64,000 bases of DNA from contig NZ_JACDUR010000003.1 of assembly GCF_013761175.1 (NCBI RefSeq), positions 62,001 to 126,000 of the forward strand, given 5' to 3'. Shown here piece after piece: positions 8,544-21,663 of the stretch (position 1 is the stretch's first letter; every line of letters begins with the position of its first letter). This DNA is from Nonomuraea soli. GTDB taxonomy: Bacteria > Actinomycetota > Actinomycetes > Streptosporangiales > Streptosporangiaceae. A model generated the notes under the pieces. It ran no database searches. It worked only from the letters and a program-made list of their open reading frames with translations, and was not told the DNA's origin. The position numbers and the translations under genes were made by a program.

Positions 8544-10443
8544 TGAAAATCTCCCCGATCAGGGCGACGAAAGTGGGTGCGCGACGGGAGTCGCGACGCT
8601 GGGCGAAACGAACGAACTGCGTTTCGAAGGGCTCGCGCTCCCCTGCGGGCAGCCCGTCGCGCAGCGCTCTGACGGCGGAGCGGATGATCTCCTCGTCCTT
8701 CACGGCGTCGAGAACGGTGTACAGATTGGCGAAGGTGGCCGTCCGGATCGGACGGTTCGTCACGAGCAACGCCCAGAGCTCGCCGAACACCTGGGAGTCC
8801 TGCGGTTGTCTGCCCAGGTGGCCCGCGGAGGTGGTGCCGTCGTCGTCAGCCGCGCAGAGCACGCCGAGAGCGATCTCGCTGGCGGGCCCGTTCCGCTCGG
8901 CACGCAGTTTGGCGACCAGACTGTCGAGCACCACCCGGTTCGCCCCGGTCTCGGCGTAGCAGAGGTTCTGGTAGAGGACCGCGATGGCCGCGACGGCGGC
9001 TTCCGCGATCTCCTCGTCCCGCACCAGCGTCCACAGGTTCCGCATCGCCTCGCCCGGGTCGAGCACGCCGACCAGGGTGCCGAAGGCGGAGGCCGCCGCG
9101 CACCTGCGCAGCACCGCCTTACTTCGCGACCATCGCAGAGCCGTACGGCGGGCAAGAGGCTCTGTGCTGTCGCCGTAACACATGAAGGAGAGGACATAGG
9201 TAGCAGCCGTCCAGGCCCGCCAGCCGCGCTCCCCGTCCGACCAGGGCTGTAGGAACCTGGTGCGCACGCTGTCGAAATCGTGCTCGGCCAGGAGGGCCAG
9301 GCCGTACGTGAGCTGCGTGAGCACCTCGGGATCACGGTCGTCGACGACCTCGTCGATCCAGTCGAACACCCTGGTCCAGAAGTCGTCGGGGTACTCACAC
9401 AGCTCGGCGATCACGTGCGGCTGGAACCCGGACGACTTGAACTCCACGCACCGCCTGGTCTGGCCAGGAATCGCGTCATCGGAGACGGCCTCACGCCGTA
9501 CCATGGCGATCAGAGAGCTCTCAGGGCGTTTCCTGACCTGGCGGAACCTGGGCGCCTCGGTAGGATCCTCCGGCTCGGGATCGGCGCGCAGGCGGCTTGA
9601 CCAGTGCTCGAACCGGTTCTCCTGGAGCCCGTTCAGGAAGGCGAGGGCGGCCGCCTCCGCCAGTTCTCTCCACTCGGGCTCCCCGGCGAACCAGTCCTCG
9701 ACGCGGCGTTTGTGGGCGAGATCCAGGCCGGCGAGCGACTCCTGCTCGTCGATACCGTCGGCGCGGCTGCCCGCGAAGCGGACCAGATCGGCCATGCTGT
9801 GCTCGTTCAGCACCTCCCAACCGACGGCAACCTCCTGCACGCCGTACACAGAAAGCAGGCTCTGGGGCGTGGGGCGCGGCCAGGAGAAGTGCGAGACCAG
9901 CGTGGAGATCTGGTGCTCGGCGGTGATGACGAGATGCGCGGCGGCCGCCTGGATCTTCTCGACCAGGGTGCTCAGCCCGACGTCGCCCGTGTCTTCGTCG
10001 GCGGGCCGGTTCAGCAGCAGATAGCAGGCCTCGACCTCGAAGGAGAGTTCGGCCAGTTCCTGAAAGGGCCGATCGGCCGACAACATGTGCATCACGCGGT
10101 CGCCGCCCAGACCGCGCATCAGGTTGATGGCGCCCGTACGCCTTCCGTTGCCGGGAGCGGCGTGGAGCACGATGACCCGCTCTTCACGGAGCGTGTCCAG
10201 GGCTTGTTGGTACGGCTCAGGTCGGGCGTACCTGGTACAGGCCTGTTCGATCACCCTGGTAGGCACCCGTCCTGACAACCGGTATGAGACGACGCCCGTC
10301 GCCCCGTTGGCCAGGCCGATCGTGGAGTTGGCGCCCAGGTGCACAGGACCGGTGATGATCGTGGAGGTGGTCTGGGTGGCCCGCATCTCCTTCGCGGCCT
10401 CGCCCGCGCTGGGCGGGACGGGCGCATCCCCGGTCTCGCTCAC
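8524..10443 (-). CDS. STAND/NLR-like NTPase with N-terminal RHIM-like motif and helical-repeat C-terminus
   Basis: From the GTG at 10443 the protein has 639 residues. The GTG shares GTGA with the stop of the cyclase-like gene, which argues against the longer open frame to 10590. Residues 29-46 (IITGPVHLGANSTIGLAN) form a RHIM-like motif also found at the end of the cyclase-like protein. A nucleotide-binding-like domain follows. Its P-loop is degenerate, APGNGRRT at 96-103, with arginine in place of the usual lysine; CYLLLN at 140-145 stands where Walker B should be and HLVITAEH resembles a sensor-1 strand. Residues about 290-639 are all helical, resembling HEAT/TPR-type repeats, the usual sensor part of STAND proteins. 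Proposed role: sensor that nucleates its neighbour on detecting a trigger. ATP hydrolysis is doubtful given the altered P-loop. Confidence 0.65.
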   Translation of the reverse strand: MSETGDAPVPPSAGEAAKEMRATQTTSTIITGPVHLGANSTIGLANGATGVVSYRLSGRVPTRVIEQACTRYARPEPYQQALDTLREERVIVLHAAPGNGRRTGAINLMRGLGGDRVMHMLSADRPFQELAELSFEVEACYLLLNRPADEDTGDVGLSTLVEKIQAAAAHLVITAEHQISTLVSHFSWPRPTPQSLLSVYGVQEVAVGWEVLNEHSMADLVRFAGSRADGIDEQESLAGLDLAHKRRVEDWFAGEPEWRELAEAAALAFLNGLQENRFEHWSSRLRADPEPEDPTEAPRFRQVRKRPESSLIAMVRREAVSDDAIPGQTRRCVEFKSSGFQPHVIAELCEYPDDFWTRVFDWIDEVVDDRDPEVLTQLTYGLALLAEHDFDSVRTRFLQPWSDGERGWRAWTAATYVLSFMCYGDSTEPLARRTALRWSRSKAVLRRCAAASAFGTLVGVLDPGEAMRNLWTLVRDEEIAEAAVAAIAVLYQNLCYAETGANRVVLDSLVAKLRAERNGPASEIALGVLCAADDDGTTSAGHLGRQPQDSQVFGELWALLVTNRPIRTATFANLYTVLDAVKDEEIIRSAVRALRDGLPAGEREPFETQFVRFAQRRDSRRAPTFVALIGEIFNDISGD

Positions 10444-11123
10444 CGGTTCTGGATCCCTATCACGCCGCCGTCGCCGAGCTGGACGGACCCGTGGAAGACG
10501 TTCTCGACGCGCTGGCCGTGGTGGTTTTCCTGTCCCGTCTTCTCCCCCAGGTCCAACGCCTGAACGTCGATGCCGGGCATCAGCAGCCATCCGGTGCCTT
10601 TAAAGGACTTGACTGACACGTCCACCTCGCGCAGGTCCTCCGGCTCCCAGGTGGTGTGCCCGTTGGCCACCACGCCCTGGTAGACGTCGTCGGACAGGAG
10701 TACGGCCAGGCGGGCGCGCGGTGCGCGCTCGATGGCGAGCCTGACCGGCCTGGCGTCCAAGAGCCGACCGGAGACGATGGGCGCCTTGCCGGGGAAGCCG
10801 TTGTCGCCCTCGGACAGGACGCCATAGTGGATGGACATCCGTAAGCGCATGCTGTCGTCCCTGGCACGGAGCAGCTTGTTCACGTGACGGACGAAGCCGT
10901 CCACCAGGGCGATCTCATCGGACTCCCGTGGCAGGACGGCGAACACGCCGTCCCCCGAGGGCTGCACCTGCCAGGCGTCATGGTCGAGCCGCGCGGCTGC
11001 GGCTGCCTGGGCGAGCAGGTCCCGCAGGCCTGTCTGCTGGGCGGCGTTCTCCAGCGGGCCGCCCGCGCTGTAGTTGACGATGTCGGCGCCCACCAAAGGG
11101 GCACGCCAGTAGATCTGAGTCAT
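10440..11123 (-). CDS. class III nucleotidyl-cyclase-like protein with C-terminal RHIM-like motif
   Basis: A 227-residue protein from the ATG at 11123, preceded by AGGTGAG. Residues 8-165 resemble a class III adenylate/guanylate cyclase domain: metal-site segment VGADIVNYS (Asp14), second metal segment PSGDGVFAVLP (Asp58), then RLRMSIHYGV and PIVSGRLLDARPVR in place of the usual N-x-A-A-R-L. The arginine is kept, but the asparagine that contacts the substrate ribose is replaced, so the substrate may differ or activity may be weak. The last 20 residues (VFHGSVQLGDGGVIGIQN at 209-226) contain VQLG, the RHIM-type tetrad, and match the N-terminus of the next protein. Coupled to the NLR-like gene by a 4-base overlap. 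Alternatively it is an inactive cyclase-fold adaptor. Confidence 0.65.
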   Translation of the reverse strand: MTQIYWRAPLVGADIVNYSAGGPLENAAQQTGLRDLLAQAAAAARLDHDAWQVQPSGDGVFAVLPRESDEIALVDGFVRHVNKLLRARDDSMRLRMSIHYGVLSEGDNGFPGKAPIVSGRLLDARPVRLAIERAPRARLAVLLSDDVYQGVVANGHTTWEPEDLREVDVSVKSFKGTGWLLMPGIDVQALDLGEKTGQENHHGQRVENVFHGSVQLGDGGVIGIQNR

Positions 11124-11260
11124 GGGCTCACCTGAGGCTGAGATGATCAGCGGATTAGATGCTCCACAGGACACCGAAGTTGCCGAATTATCGGGGAATG
11201 TGGGATCTGTTCCGCGCCTGGGGAAGCACACTCTAGAGGCCCATGGGTCGAGAGATTTCA

Positions 11261-13938
<2,678 letters not shown>

Positions 13939-13939
13939 A

Positions 13940-14518
13940 GTGAGTAGTGGAAACGGAGCTGAGGAAGCACCCGTGATCCGCGACAACCGCAAGATCGACC
14001 CGGAGACGGGCGAGGCACGTCACAAGGACGCGGAGCAGGAGATCGCCGAAGACGACGCCGCCAAGGCTGGGAGCCAGATCCTCAGCGGCGCCGAGGCCGA
14101 CCTTCTCCTGGAGCGCACCGCCGACCTGCAGCGCCTCCAGGCGGAGTACACCAACTACCGCCGCCGGGTGGAGCGTGACCGGGTCGCGGTGAAGGAGCAG
14201 GCCGTCGCGGGCGTGCTCACCGAACTGCTTCCCGTGCTCGACGACATCGGCAGGGCCCGCGACCACGGCGAGCTCACCGGCGGTTTCGCGAAGGTGGCCG
14301 AATCCCTGGAGTCGGCCGCCACCAAACTGGGGCTCGAGCCGTACGGCCAGAAGGGCGACCCGTTCGACCCGACCATCCACGAGGCGCTGATGCACAGCTA
14401 CTCGTCGGAGGTCACCGAGCCGACCTGCATCGAGGTGCTCCAGCCGGGCTACCGGATGGGTGAGCGGATCTTGCGCCCGGCGCGCGTCGCCGTGGCAGAG
14501 CCAGAAACCGAGGAATGA
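13940..14518 (+). CDS. grpE: nucleotide exchange factor GrpE
   Basis: A 192-residue co-chaperone that releases ADP from DnaK. A long N-terminal helix includes [31 protein letters not shown]. The beta-wing domain ends with [41 protein letters not shown], nearly diagnostic. The GTG at 13940 starts one base after the dnaK stop, with AAGGA ten bases earlier. A GTG at 13973 behind GAGGA is an alternative and would drop 11 residues. It sits in its normal place between dnaK and dnaJ. Confidence 0.97.
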   Translation: MSSGNGAEEAPVIRDNRKIDPETGEARHKDAEQEIAEDDAAKAGSQILSGAEADLLLERTADLQRLQAEYTNYRRRVERDRVAVKEQAVAGVLTELLPVLDDIGRARDHGELTGGFAKVAESLESAATKLGLEPYGQKGDPFDPTIHEALMHSYSSEVTEPTCIEVLQPGYRMGERILRPARVAVAEPETEE

Positions 14519-14522
14519 GGTT

Positions 14523-15707
14523 ATGAGCACCAAGGACTACCTGGAGAAGGACTACTACAAGGTCCTTGGTGTGCCCAAGTCCGCCTCGGCCGACGAGATC
14601 AAGAAGGCCTACCGGAAGCTGGCCAGGGAGAACCACCCCGACGCCAACCAGGGCAGCCCGGAGAAAGAGGCCAAGTTCAAGGAGATCTCCGAGGCCTACG
14701 ACGTGCTCTCCGACGCCAAACGGCGCAAGGAGTACGACGAGGCGCGCACGTTGTTCGGGTCGGGCGTGGGTGGCGCCCGGCCGGGCGGCGGCGGAGGATT
14801 CCCCTTCGACTTCGGCGACCTGTTCGGCGGCTCCAACCAGCAGGGCAGCACATCCGACCGGATAGGCGACCTGTTCGGCGGCATCTTCAACCGCGGCGGC
14901 AGCGGCGGTGGCGGCAGCCGTACCACCGGCGGCGCCACCAGGGCACGGCGCGGGCAGGACATCGAGTCCGAGGTGACCCTCTCCTTCACCGAGGCGGTCC
15001 AGGGCACCACCGTGTCGCTCCGGCTCACCAGCTCGCAAGGATGCGCCGCCTGCTCCGGCACCGGCGCCAAGGCAGGCACCACCCCGCGGGTCTGTCCGAC
15101 CTGCGAAGGCACCGGAGCGGCCAGCCGCAACCTCGGCAACTTCGCCTTCTCCGAGCCGTGCCGCGACTGCAAGGGCCGCGGACTCCTGGTCGACGACCCC
15201 TGCCCCGTGTGCGAGGGCAGCGGCCGGGCCAAGAGCACCCGCACCATCCAGGCGCGGATCCCGGCAGGGGTCGACGACGGCAAGCGGGTCAAGCTGAAGG
15301 CCAAGGGCGCGCCCGGCGAGAACGGCGGGCCCGCCGGAGACCTCTACATCCTGACCCACGTCAAGCCGCATCCCGTGTTCGGGAGGAACGCCGACAACCT
15401 CACGATCACCGTGCCCGTCACCTTCACGGAGGCGGCCCTCGGCGCGGAGATCAAGGTGCCGACGCTCAAGGGCATGCCGGTGACCGTGCGCATCGCGCCC
15501 GGCACGCGCAACGGCCAGGTGCAGCGCGTCCGCGGACGCGGCGTGGCACGCAAGGACGGCACCAAGGGCGACCTGCTGGTCACCTTCGAGGTCGTCGTGC
15601 CCAAGCACCTCGACGACAAGGCTCGCGAGCTCCTGACCGAGTTCCGCGAAGCCACCGCGGGCGACGACCCGCGAGCGGAACTGATCGAGAAGGCCAGAAG
15701 CGAGTAG
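14523..15707 (+). CDS. dnaJ: co-chaperone DnaJ (Hsp40)
   Basis: A 394-residue type I Hsp40. The J domain (residues 10-75) has [20 protein letters not shown] and the HPD motif in [10 protein letters not shown] Gly/Phe-rich segment follows (80-150). The zinc-finger domain has four CxxCxGxG repeats: [24 protein letters not shown] and CPVCEGSG. The C-terminal substrate-binding domains run from [18 protein letters not shown] on. It stimulates DnaK ATPase and delivers unfolded clients. The start is the ATG at 14523, just after the grpE stop with GAGG before it; the open frame from 14460 lies inside grpE. Confidence 0.97.
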   Translation: MSTKDYLEKDYYKVLGVPKSASADEIKKAYRKLARENHPDANQGSPEKEAKFKEISEAYDVLSDAKRRKEYDEARTLFGSGVGGARPGGGGGFPFDFGDLFGGSNQQGSTSDRIGDLFGGIFNRGGSGGGGSRTTGGATRARRGQDIESEVTLSFTEAVQGTTVSLRLTSSQGCAACSGTGAKAGTTPRVCPTCEGTGAASRNLGNFAFSEPCRDCKGRGLLVDDPCPVCEGSGRAKSTRTIQARIPAGVDDGKRVKLKAKGAPGENGGPAGDLYILTHVKPHPVFGRNADNLTITVPVTFTEAALGAEIKVPTLKGMPVTVRIAPGTRNGQVQRVRGRGVARKDGTKGDLLVTFEVVVPKHLDDKARELLTEFREATAGDDPRAELIEKARSE

Positions 15708-15745
15708 CAGCAGGCATCCGCCTGCCGTACCGAAGGAACCGAGCC

Positions 15746-16096
15746 ATGGACGCCAGATACTTCGATCTCTCCGACGACACACCCGTCTATGTGATCTCGG
15801 TGGCGGCCCAGCTCTCCGGTCTGCACCCGCAGACCCTGCGGCAGTACGACCGCCTGGGGCTGGTCAGCCCCGGGCGGACCGCGGGACGCGGGCGGCTGTA
15901 CTCCACCCGCGACATCCTCCAGCTGCGCGAGGTGCAACGGCTCTCCCAGGAGGAGGGCATCAATCTGGCCGGGATCAAACGGATCCTGGAGCTGGAGAAC
16001 GAAGGACTGCGCCTCCGCGAGGAGGTGCACCGGCTACGCGCCGAGATGCAGATGATCAAGGCGCTCATCAGATACGAGCTGCCACCGGGGGCGTGA
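15746..16096 (+). CDS. hspR: heat-shock repressor HspR (MerR family)
   Basis: A 116-residue MerR-family repressor: winged helix with [40 protein letters not shown] and [22 protein letters not shown], then a coiled-coil dimerisation helix. HspR binds HAIR operators with DnaK as co-repressor, and two such sites lie upstream of dnaK in this window. As the fourth gene of the operon it represses itself. The start is the ATG at 15746 with AAGGAACC before it. ClpB begins four bases after its stop. Confidence 0.96.
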   Translation: MDARYFDLSDDTPVYVISVAAQLSGLHPQTLRQYDRLGLVSPGRTAGRGRLYSTRDILQLREVQRLSQEEGINLAGIKRILELENEGLRLREEVHRLRAEMQMIKALIRYELPPGA

Positions 16097-16100
16097 ACAT

Positions 16101-18647
<2,547 letters not shown>

Positions 18648-18850
18648 CGGCTCGGTCCCTCCCTGGGCGGCGGGCGCTTCGCGCCGTGGCGTGGTCGGGG
18701 CTGTGACACCGGGGCCCCGCCCCGGACCCCGCACGGGGGGCTCCGCCCCCCGGCACCCCCCGCCCACCCGTGACGCGTTTCCTGGGTTACCCGCTTGGAC
18801 CCCACCCGGCTCTGTCGTCCTCGCGCTCCGCGCTCGGGCGTCCTGCCTTG

Positions 18851-18869
18851 GCCCGGGCTCCGCCCGGGC
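18851..18869. terminator. GC-rich hairpin downstream of clpB
   Basis: Perfect 8-base stem GCCCGGGC with a TCC loop. With the hairpin at 18734-18752 it may end clpB transcription or act as a mRNA-stabilising structure. There is no T-tract, so the terminator call is tentative. Confidence 0.35.
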
Positions 18870-19016
18870 AACCCATGGTGGGGGTGGTCTCCTGGGCGGG
18901 TGACGCGTGCCGCCTTGAAGGAGGCGTTCATGGAAGTGGAGCGTCGGCGGCGAACCGGGAGGTGTGATGTCGGCGCGCGCTGGAAGCCAGCACCATCGCC
19001 GCCCCGATCAGCCGGC

Positions 19017-19072
19017 GAGTCGTGACGCTACGAATGACCGCAGCGAGTCGTGACACCACGAATGACCGCAGC
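19017..19072. repeat. two-copy tandem repeat, 28-base unit
   Basis: Unit GAGTCGTGAC-n3-ACGAATGACCGCAGC occurs at 19017-19044 and 19045-19072 with two differing bases, in non-coding sequence. No function is evident. Confidence 0.8.
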
Positions 19073-19145
19073 GTGCCCGCGGGCCCTGCCGCGTGGCCGG
19101 TGCGTCTCCTGCGGGAGCCGATCCGCCCCCGCCGAGGACAAAGCC

Positions 19146-19505
19146 CTACCGATCCGTGACCAGCAGCGTGTTCCCGTCAAGGTCACTGGCCGTGAAGAAC
19201 CGGCACACCTCGTAAGACCCCTCCACGTCCCCCGGCTCGCACCCGTGCCGCTCCAGCTCCGACCTGGCCTGGTCGAGGTCGGCGACGGCGAGGTTGCATG
19301 TCGCCCAGGCCAGCCCCGGGGCGGCGGCGATGCCGCTGGCGGGTCCCATGAGCGTCAGCGTCGGTGACCCGCTGCCGCACCGGAGCACCGCGCTCCACTC
19401 GTCGACGGAGACGACCTGGAAGCCGAGGGCCTCGCTGTACCAGCGGGCGGAGGCGGCCGGGTCGGCGACGGGCAGGAAGGCGGTGGTGATCTGTACGGAG
19501 TTCAC
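19146..19505 (-). CDS. VOC-family protein
   Basis: A 119-residue glyoxalase-fold protein from a GTG at 19505. It has two beta-alpha-beta3 units: VQITTAFLPVADPAASARWYSEALGF and LAWATCNLAVADLDQARSELERHG, ending FFTASDLDGNTLLVTD. Some usual metal ligands are absent (for example the first-strand histidine is replaced in ITTAFLPV). It may therefore be a binding rather than catalytic member, like antibiotic-binding or regulatory VOC proteins. Substrate unknown. The 53-residue small gene starts just upstream on the same strand. Confidence 0.8.
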   Translation of the reverse strand: MNSVQITTAFLPVADPAASARWYSEALGFQVVSVDEWSAVLRCGSGSPTLTLMGPASGIAAAPGLAWATCNLAVADLDQARSELERHGCEPGDVEGSYEVCRFFTASDLDGNTLLVTDR

Positions 19506-19517
19506 GCAGTAACGATC

Positions 19518-19679
19518 TCACCCCGCCTGGACCCATGCCCGGTGCCGGCGGCTGGTGCTCTTGACGATCCTTCCCTCGTGCTCCTGCGCGGGCCAGATCT
19601 GCAGCAGGTACCGGTCTGGCGCGTCGTCCTCGAAGGGGTCGGCCTGTCCCTCGTCGAGCCCGTGGACAGTAAAATCCAC
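19518..19679 (-). CDS. small hypothetical protein (53 aa)
   Basis: GTG-started frame encoding 53 residues, too short for common ORF cut-offs. The sequence reads as real protein: acidic start GLDEGQADPFEDDAPDRYLL, then LQIWPAQEHEGRIVK and a basic tail RRHRAWVQAG. The aromatic YLLQIWPA pattern resembles small conserved actinobacterial proteins I have seen annotated as hypothetical. Its GTG is only two bases from the divergent GTG of the acyltransferase gene. Twelve bases separate it from the VOC gene downstream, suggesting co-transcription. The function is unknown. Confidence 0.5.
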   Translation of the reverse strand: MDFTVHGLDEGQADPFEDDAPDRYLLQIWPAQEHEGRIVKSTSRRHRAWVQAG

Positions 19680-19681
19680 CC

Positions 19682-20626
19682 GTGACCCCCGACGACATCG
19701 CCGCCCGGCTCGGGTTGCCCGTCGAGGACGTCGAACGGGTGCACCGGCTTGCCGGCGACGGCCCGTCGGCTCCGCTGCCCGCCAAGGCCGACGCGCCCGC
19801 GATCCTCGACCGTCTGGCCGTCCCGCGCGACGACGCGGCCGAGATCATGGCGGCCTGGCCCGACCCCGGCTCTCCCCTGTGGACGCCGGAGTTGCGCCAG
19901 CTGCTCGATCGTTCGACGGCGCTGGTGCGCGCCGACCTCGGGGGCTACGGCTGGCTGCCGCCGGGGCCGGAGCTGCCGCGCGAGCGCGGTCTCGCCTGGC
20001 GGCATCTCTACGTGTACGGCTTCCTGGCCATGGTCGGCGTCGTCATGGACTACCACCGCGACCACGGCATCCCGGAGGCCGTGTCGTGGGCGACGCTCGC
20101 GGACCTGGGCCGCAACCTGGCGGTCGACCGGAGGATGAACGGCGAGGGCTGGCCGGTCATGCAGGCCTGGCTGACGCTGCACGCCCGCGGCGGCGTCTAC
20201 GAGCTGGGTCGCCTCCAGCACCAGCGCGACGACACCGCCATCGCCCTGCACATCCCCGACTCGGGGCCGTTGACCCCTGAGGCCGTCGACGCGTCCCTCG
20301 ACGAGGCCCGCGCCTTCTTCCCGCGTCACTTCCCCGACGAGCGCTACTCGGCGTTCTCCTGCGGCTCGTGGCTGCTCGACCCACAGCTGCGGGACTACCT
20401 CCCGCCCGGCTCCAACATCGTGCGCTTCCAGCAGAGGTTCGAGCTGGAGCCGTACGAGGAGCAGGAAGGCCTGGACGGCGACGTCGAGGTGCTGCGGTTC
20501 GCCTTCCGTAGCCTGAGCACGCCGCTCGACCGGCTGCCCCGCCGTACGCTGCTCCAGCGCGCGATCGTCGACCACCTGAAGGCCGGGGGTCACTGGTACT
20601 GGCGTCGCGGCCGGTTCGCGATCTGA
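19682..20626 (+). CDS. acyltransferase-domain protein (NAT_N/GNAT_C-like)
   Basis: A 314-residue protein resembling actinobacterial proteins annotated as acyltransferases with an N-terminal helical domain and a GNAT-like C-terminal domain. N-terminal part: MTPDDIAARLGLPVEDVERV, with LWTPELRQLLDRSTALV. C-terminal part: LYVYGFLAMVGVVMDYHR, GGVYELGRLQHQRDDTAIALHIPDSGPLTPEAVD, ARAFFPRHFPDERYSAFSCGSWLLDPQL. The reaction is not known. The GTG start is preceded by TAAAAT (19670-19675) at leaderless distance. Its TGA overlaps the ATG of the kinase-like gene by one base, so the two are coupled. Confidence 0.7.
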   Translation: MTPDDIAARLGLPVEDVERVHRLAGDGPSAPLPAKADAPAILDRLAVPRDDAAEIMAAWPDPGSPLWTPELRQLLDRSTALVRADLGGYGWLPPGPELPRERGLAWRHLYVYGFLAMVGVVMDYHRDHGIPEAVSWATLADLGRNLAVDRRMNGEGWPVMQAWLTLHARGGVYELGRLQHQRDDTAIALHIPDSGPLTPEAVDASLDEARAFFPRHFPDERYSAFSCGSWLLDPQLRDYLPPGSNIVRFQQRFELEPYEEQEGLDGDVEVLRFAFRSLSTPLDRLPRRTLLQRAIVDHLKAGGHWYWRRGRFAI

Positions 20627-21663
20627 TGGGGATGGCGCGCGGCGCGCGGCTGACCGCCCACGGTGCCGTCCGCGCGGCCTTGGGCCAGTACGGCGACCGC
20701 GCGCTGCGCGAGCTTGTGGACACGGCGGTGCCGCTCGGGTCCGGCATCGGCGGCCAGTCCGCCCTGCTGCAGGTCGCCGGTACTCCGGTTTTCGTGAAGC
20801 GGATCCCCCTCACCGATCTGGAGCGGCGGCCCGAGCACGTCGGGTCGACGGCGAACCTGTTCGATCTGCCCGCGTTCTGCCATTACGGCCTCGGCGTCGT
20901 CGGCTCGCCCGGTTTCGGCGCCTGGCGGGAGCTCGCCGTGCACACCATGACCACGGACTGGGTGCTCGCGGGCAGGTATCCCGGTTTCCCGCTGATGTAT
21001 CACTGGCGTGTGCTGCCGGGCTCGATACCCGTGTCCGAGGAGCTGGCCGACGTCGAGCGGGCCGTCGGCTACTGGGGCGGCGGCGCGCGGGTGCGTCACC
21101 GGCTCGAGGCGCTCCAGGAGTCGTCGGCGAGCATCGCGCTGTTCCTGGAGTACATTCCGCAGAACCTGTTCCAGTGGCTCGACGCCCGGATCGGGGCGGG
21201 AGCCGACGCCACCGACCGTGCCTGCGCCATGGTGGAGCGGGAGCTGGCCGCCGGGATCTCGTTCATGAACGGCCACGGGCTGCTGCACTTCGACACGCAC
21301 TTCGAGAACATCCTGACCGACGGCAGGCGTCTTTACTTCGCCGACTACGGCCTCGCGATCTCCTCGGGGTTCGCCCTGTCGCCGCAGGAGGCCGCCTTCG
21401 TGGAGCGTCACCAGACCTACGACCGCTGGTACTCCTCCAAGTATCGGGTGGACTGGCTGGTCACAGCCCTGTACGGGCTGGAGAGGTCGGACGGGGAGGG
21501 CCGCTACCGGCGGGTGCTGGCTTACGCGGGCGGCGAGCGCCCCACGGGCATCCCTGACGTGCCCGCGGCGATCATCGCTCGTCACGCGCCGATCGCCGCG
21601 GTGATGTCGGACTTCTTCCGGGCGTTCCAGCGGCAGAGCAGGCAGGTCCCCTACCCGGCCTGA
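20626..21663 (+). CDS. protein kinase-fold protein of unknown substrate
   Basis: A 345-residue kinase-like protein. An N-lobe has GSGIGGQSALLQVAGTPVFVKRIPL, where the lysine would bind ATP. The catalytic loop is HGLLHFDTHFENIL (HxD, with the N five residues on), followed by a metal-binding YFADYGLAIS (DYG instead of DFG). The hinge region FLEYIPQNLFQWL is visible. The pattern fits eukaryotic-like or small-molecule kinases (aminoglycoside/choline-kinase type), and the substrate cannot be told. Translationally coupled to the upstream acyltransferase-like gene. The 3' end overlaps the convergent LysR gene by 13 bases. Confidence 0.7.
   Translation: MGMARGARLTAHGAVRAALGQYGDRALRELVDTAVPLGSGIGGQSALLQVAGTPVFVKRIPLTDLERRPEHVGSTANLFDLPAFCHYGLGVVGSPGFGAWRELAVHTMTTDWVLAGRYPGFPLMYHWRVLPGSIPVSEELADVERAVGYWGGGARVRHRLEALQESSASIALFLEYIPQNLFQWLDARIGAGADATDRACAMVERELAAGISFMNGHGLLHFDTHFENILTDGRRLYFADYGLAISSGFALSPQEAAFVERHQTYDRWYSSKYRVDWLVTALYGLERSDGEGRYRRVLAYAGGERPTGIPDVPAAIIARHAPIAAVMSDFFRAFQRQSRQVPYPA

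Larger units (their letters stand above)
18648..19145. other. 498-base non-coding stretch after clpB
   Basis: No open frame here reads as protein. It contains two GC-rich hairpins without T-tracts: CGGGGGG/CCCCCCG at 18734-18752 and GCCCGGGC/GCCCGGGC at 18851-18869, possible terminators for the heat-shock operon. It also holds a tandem repeat at 19017-19072 (listed separately). Confidence 0.6.

Noticed and set aside
5704..11123. Naming the cluster a known Pycsar or CBASS antiphage system.
   Set aside because: The cyclase-like domain is not a CD-NTase and no TIR, patatin or nuclease effector with a nucleotide-binding domain is seen; only the general logic is similar.
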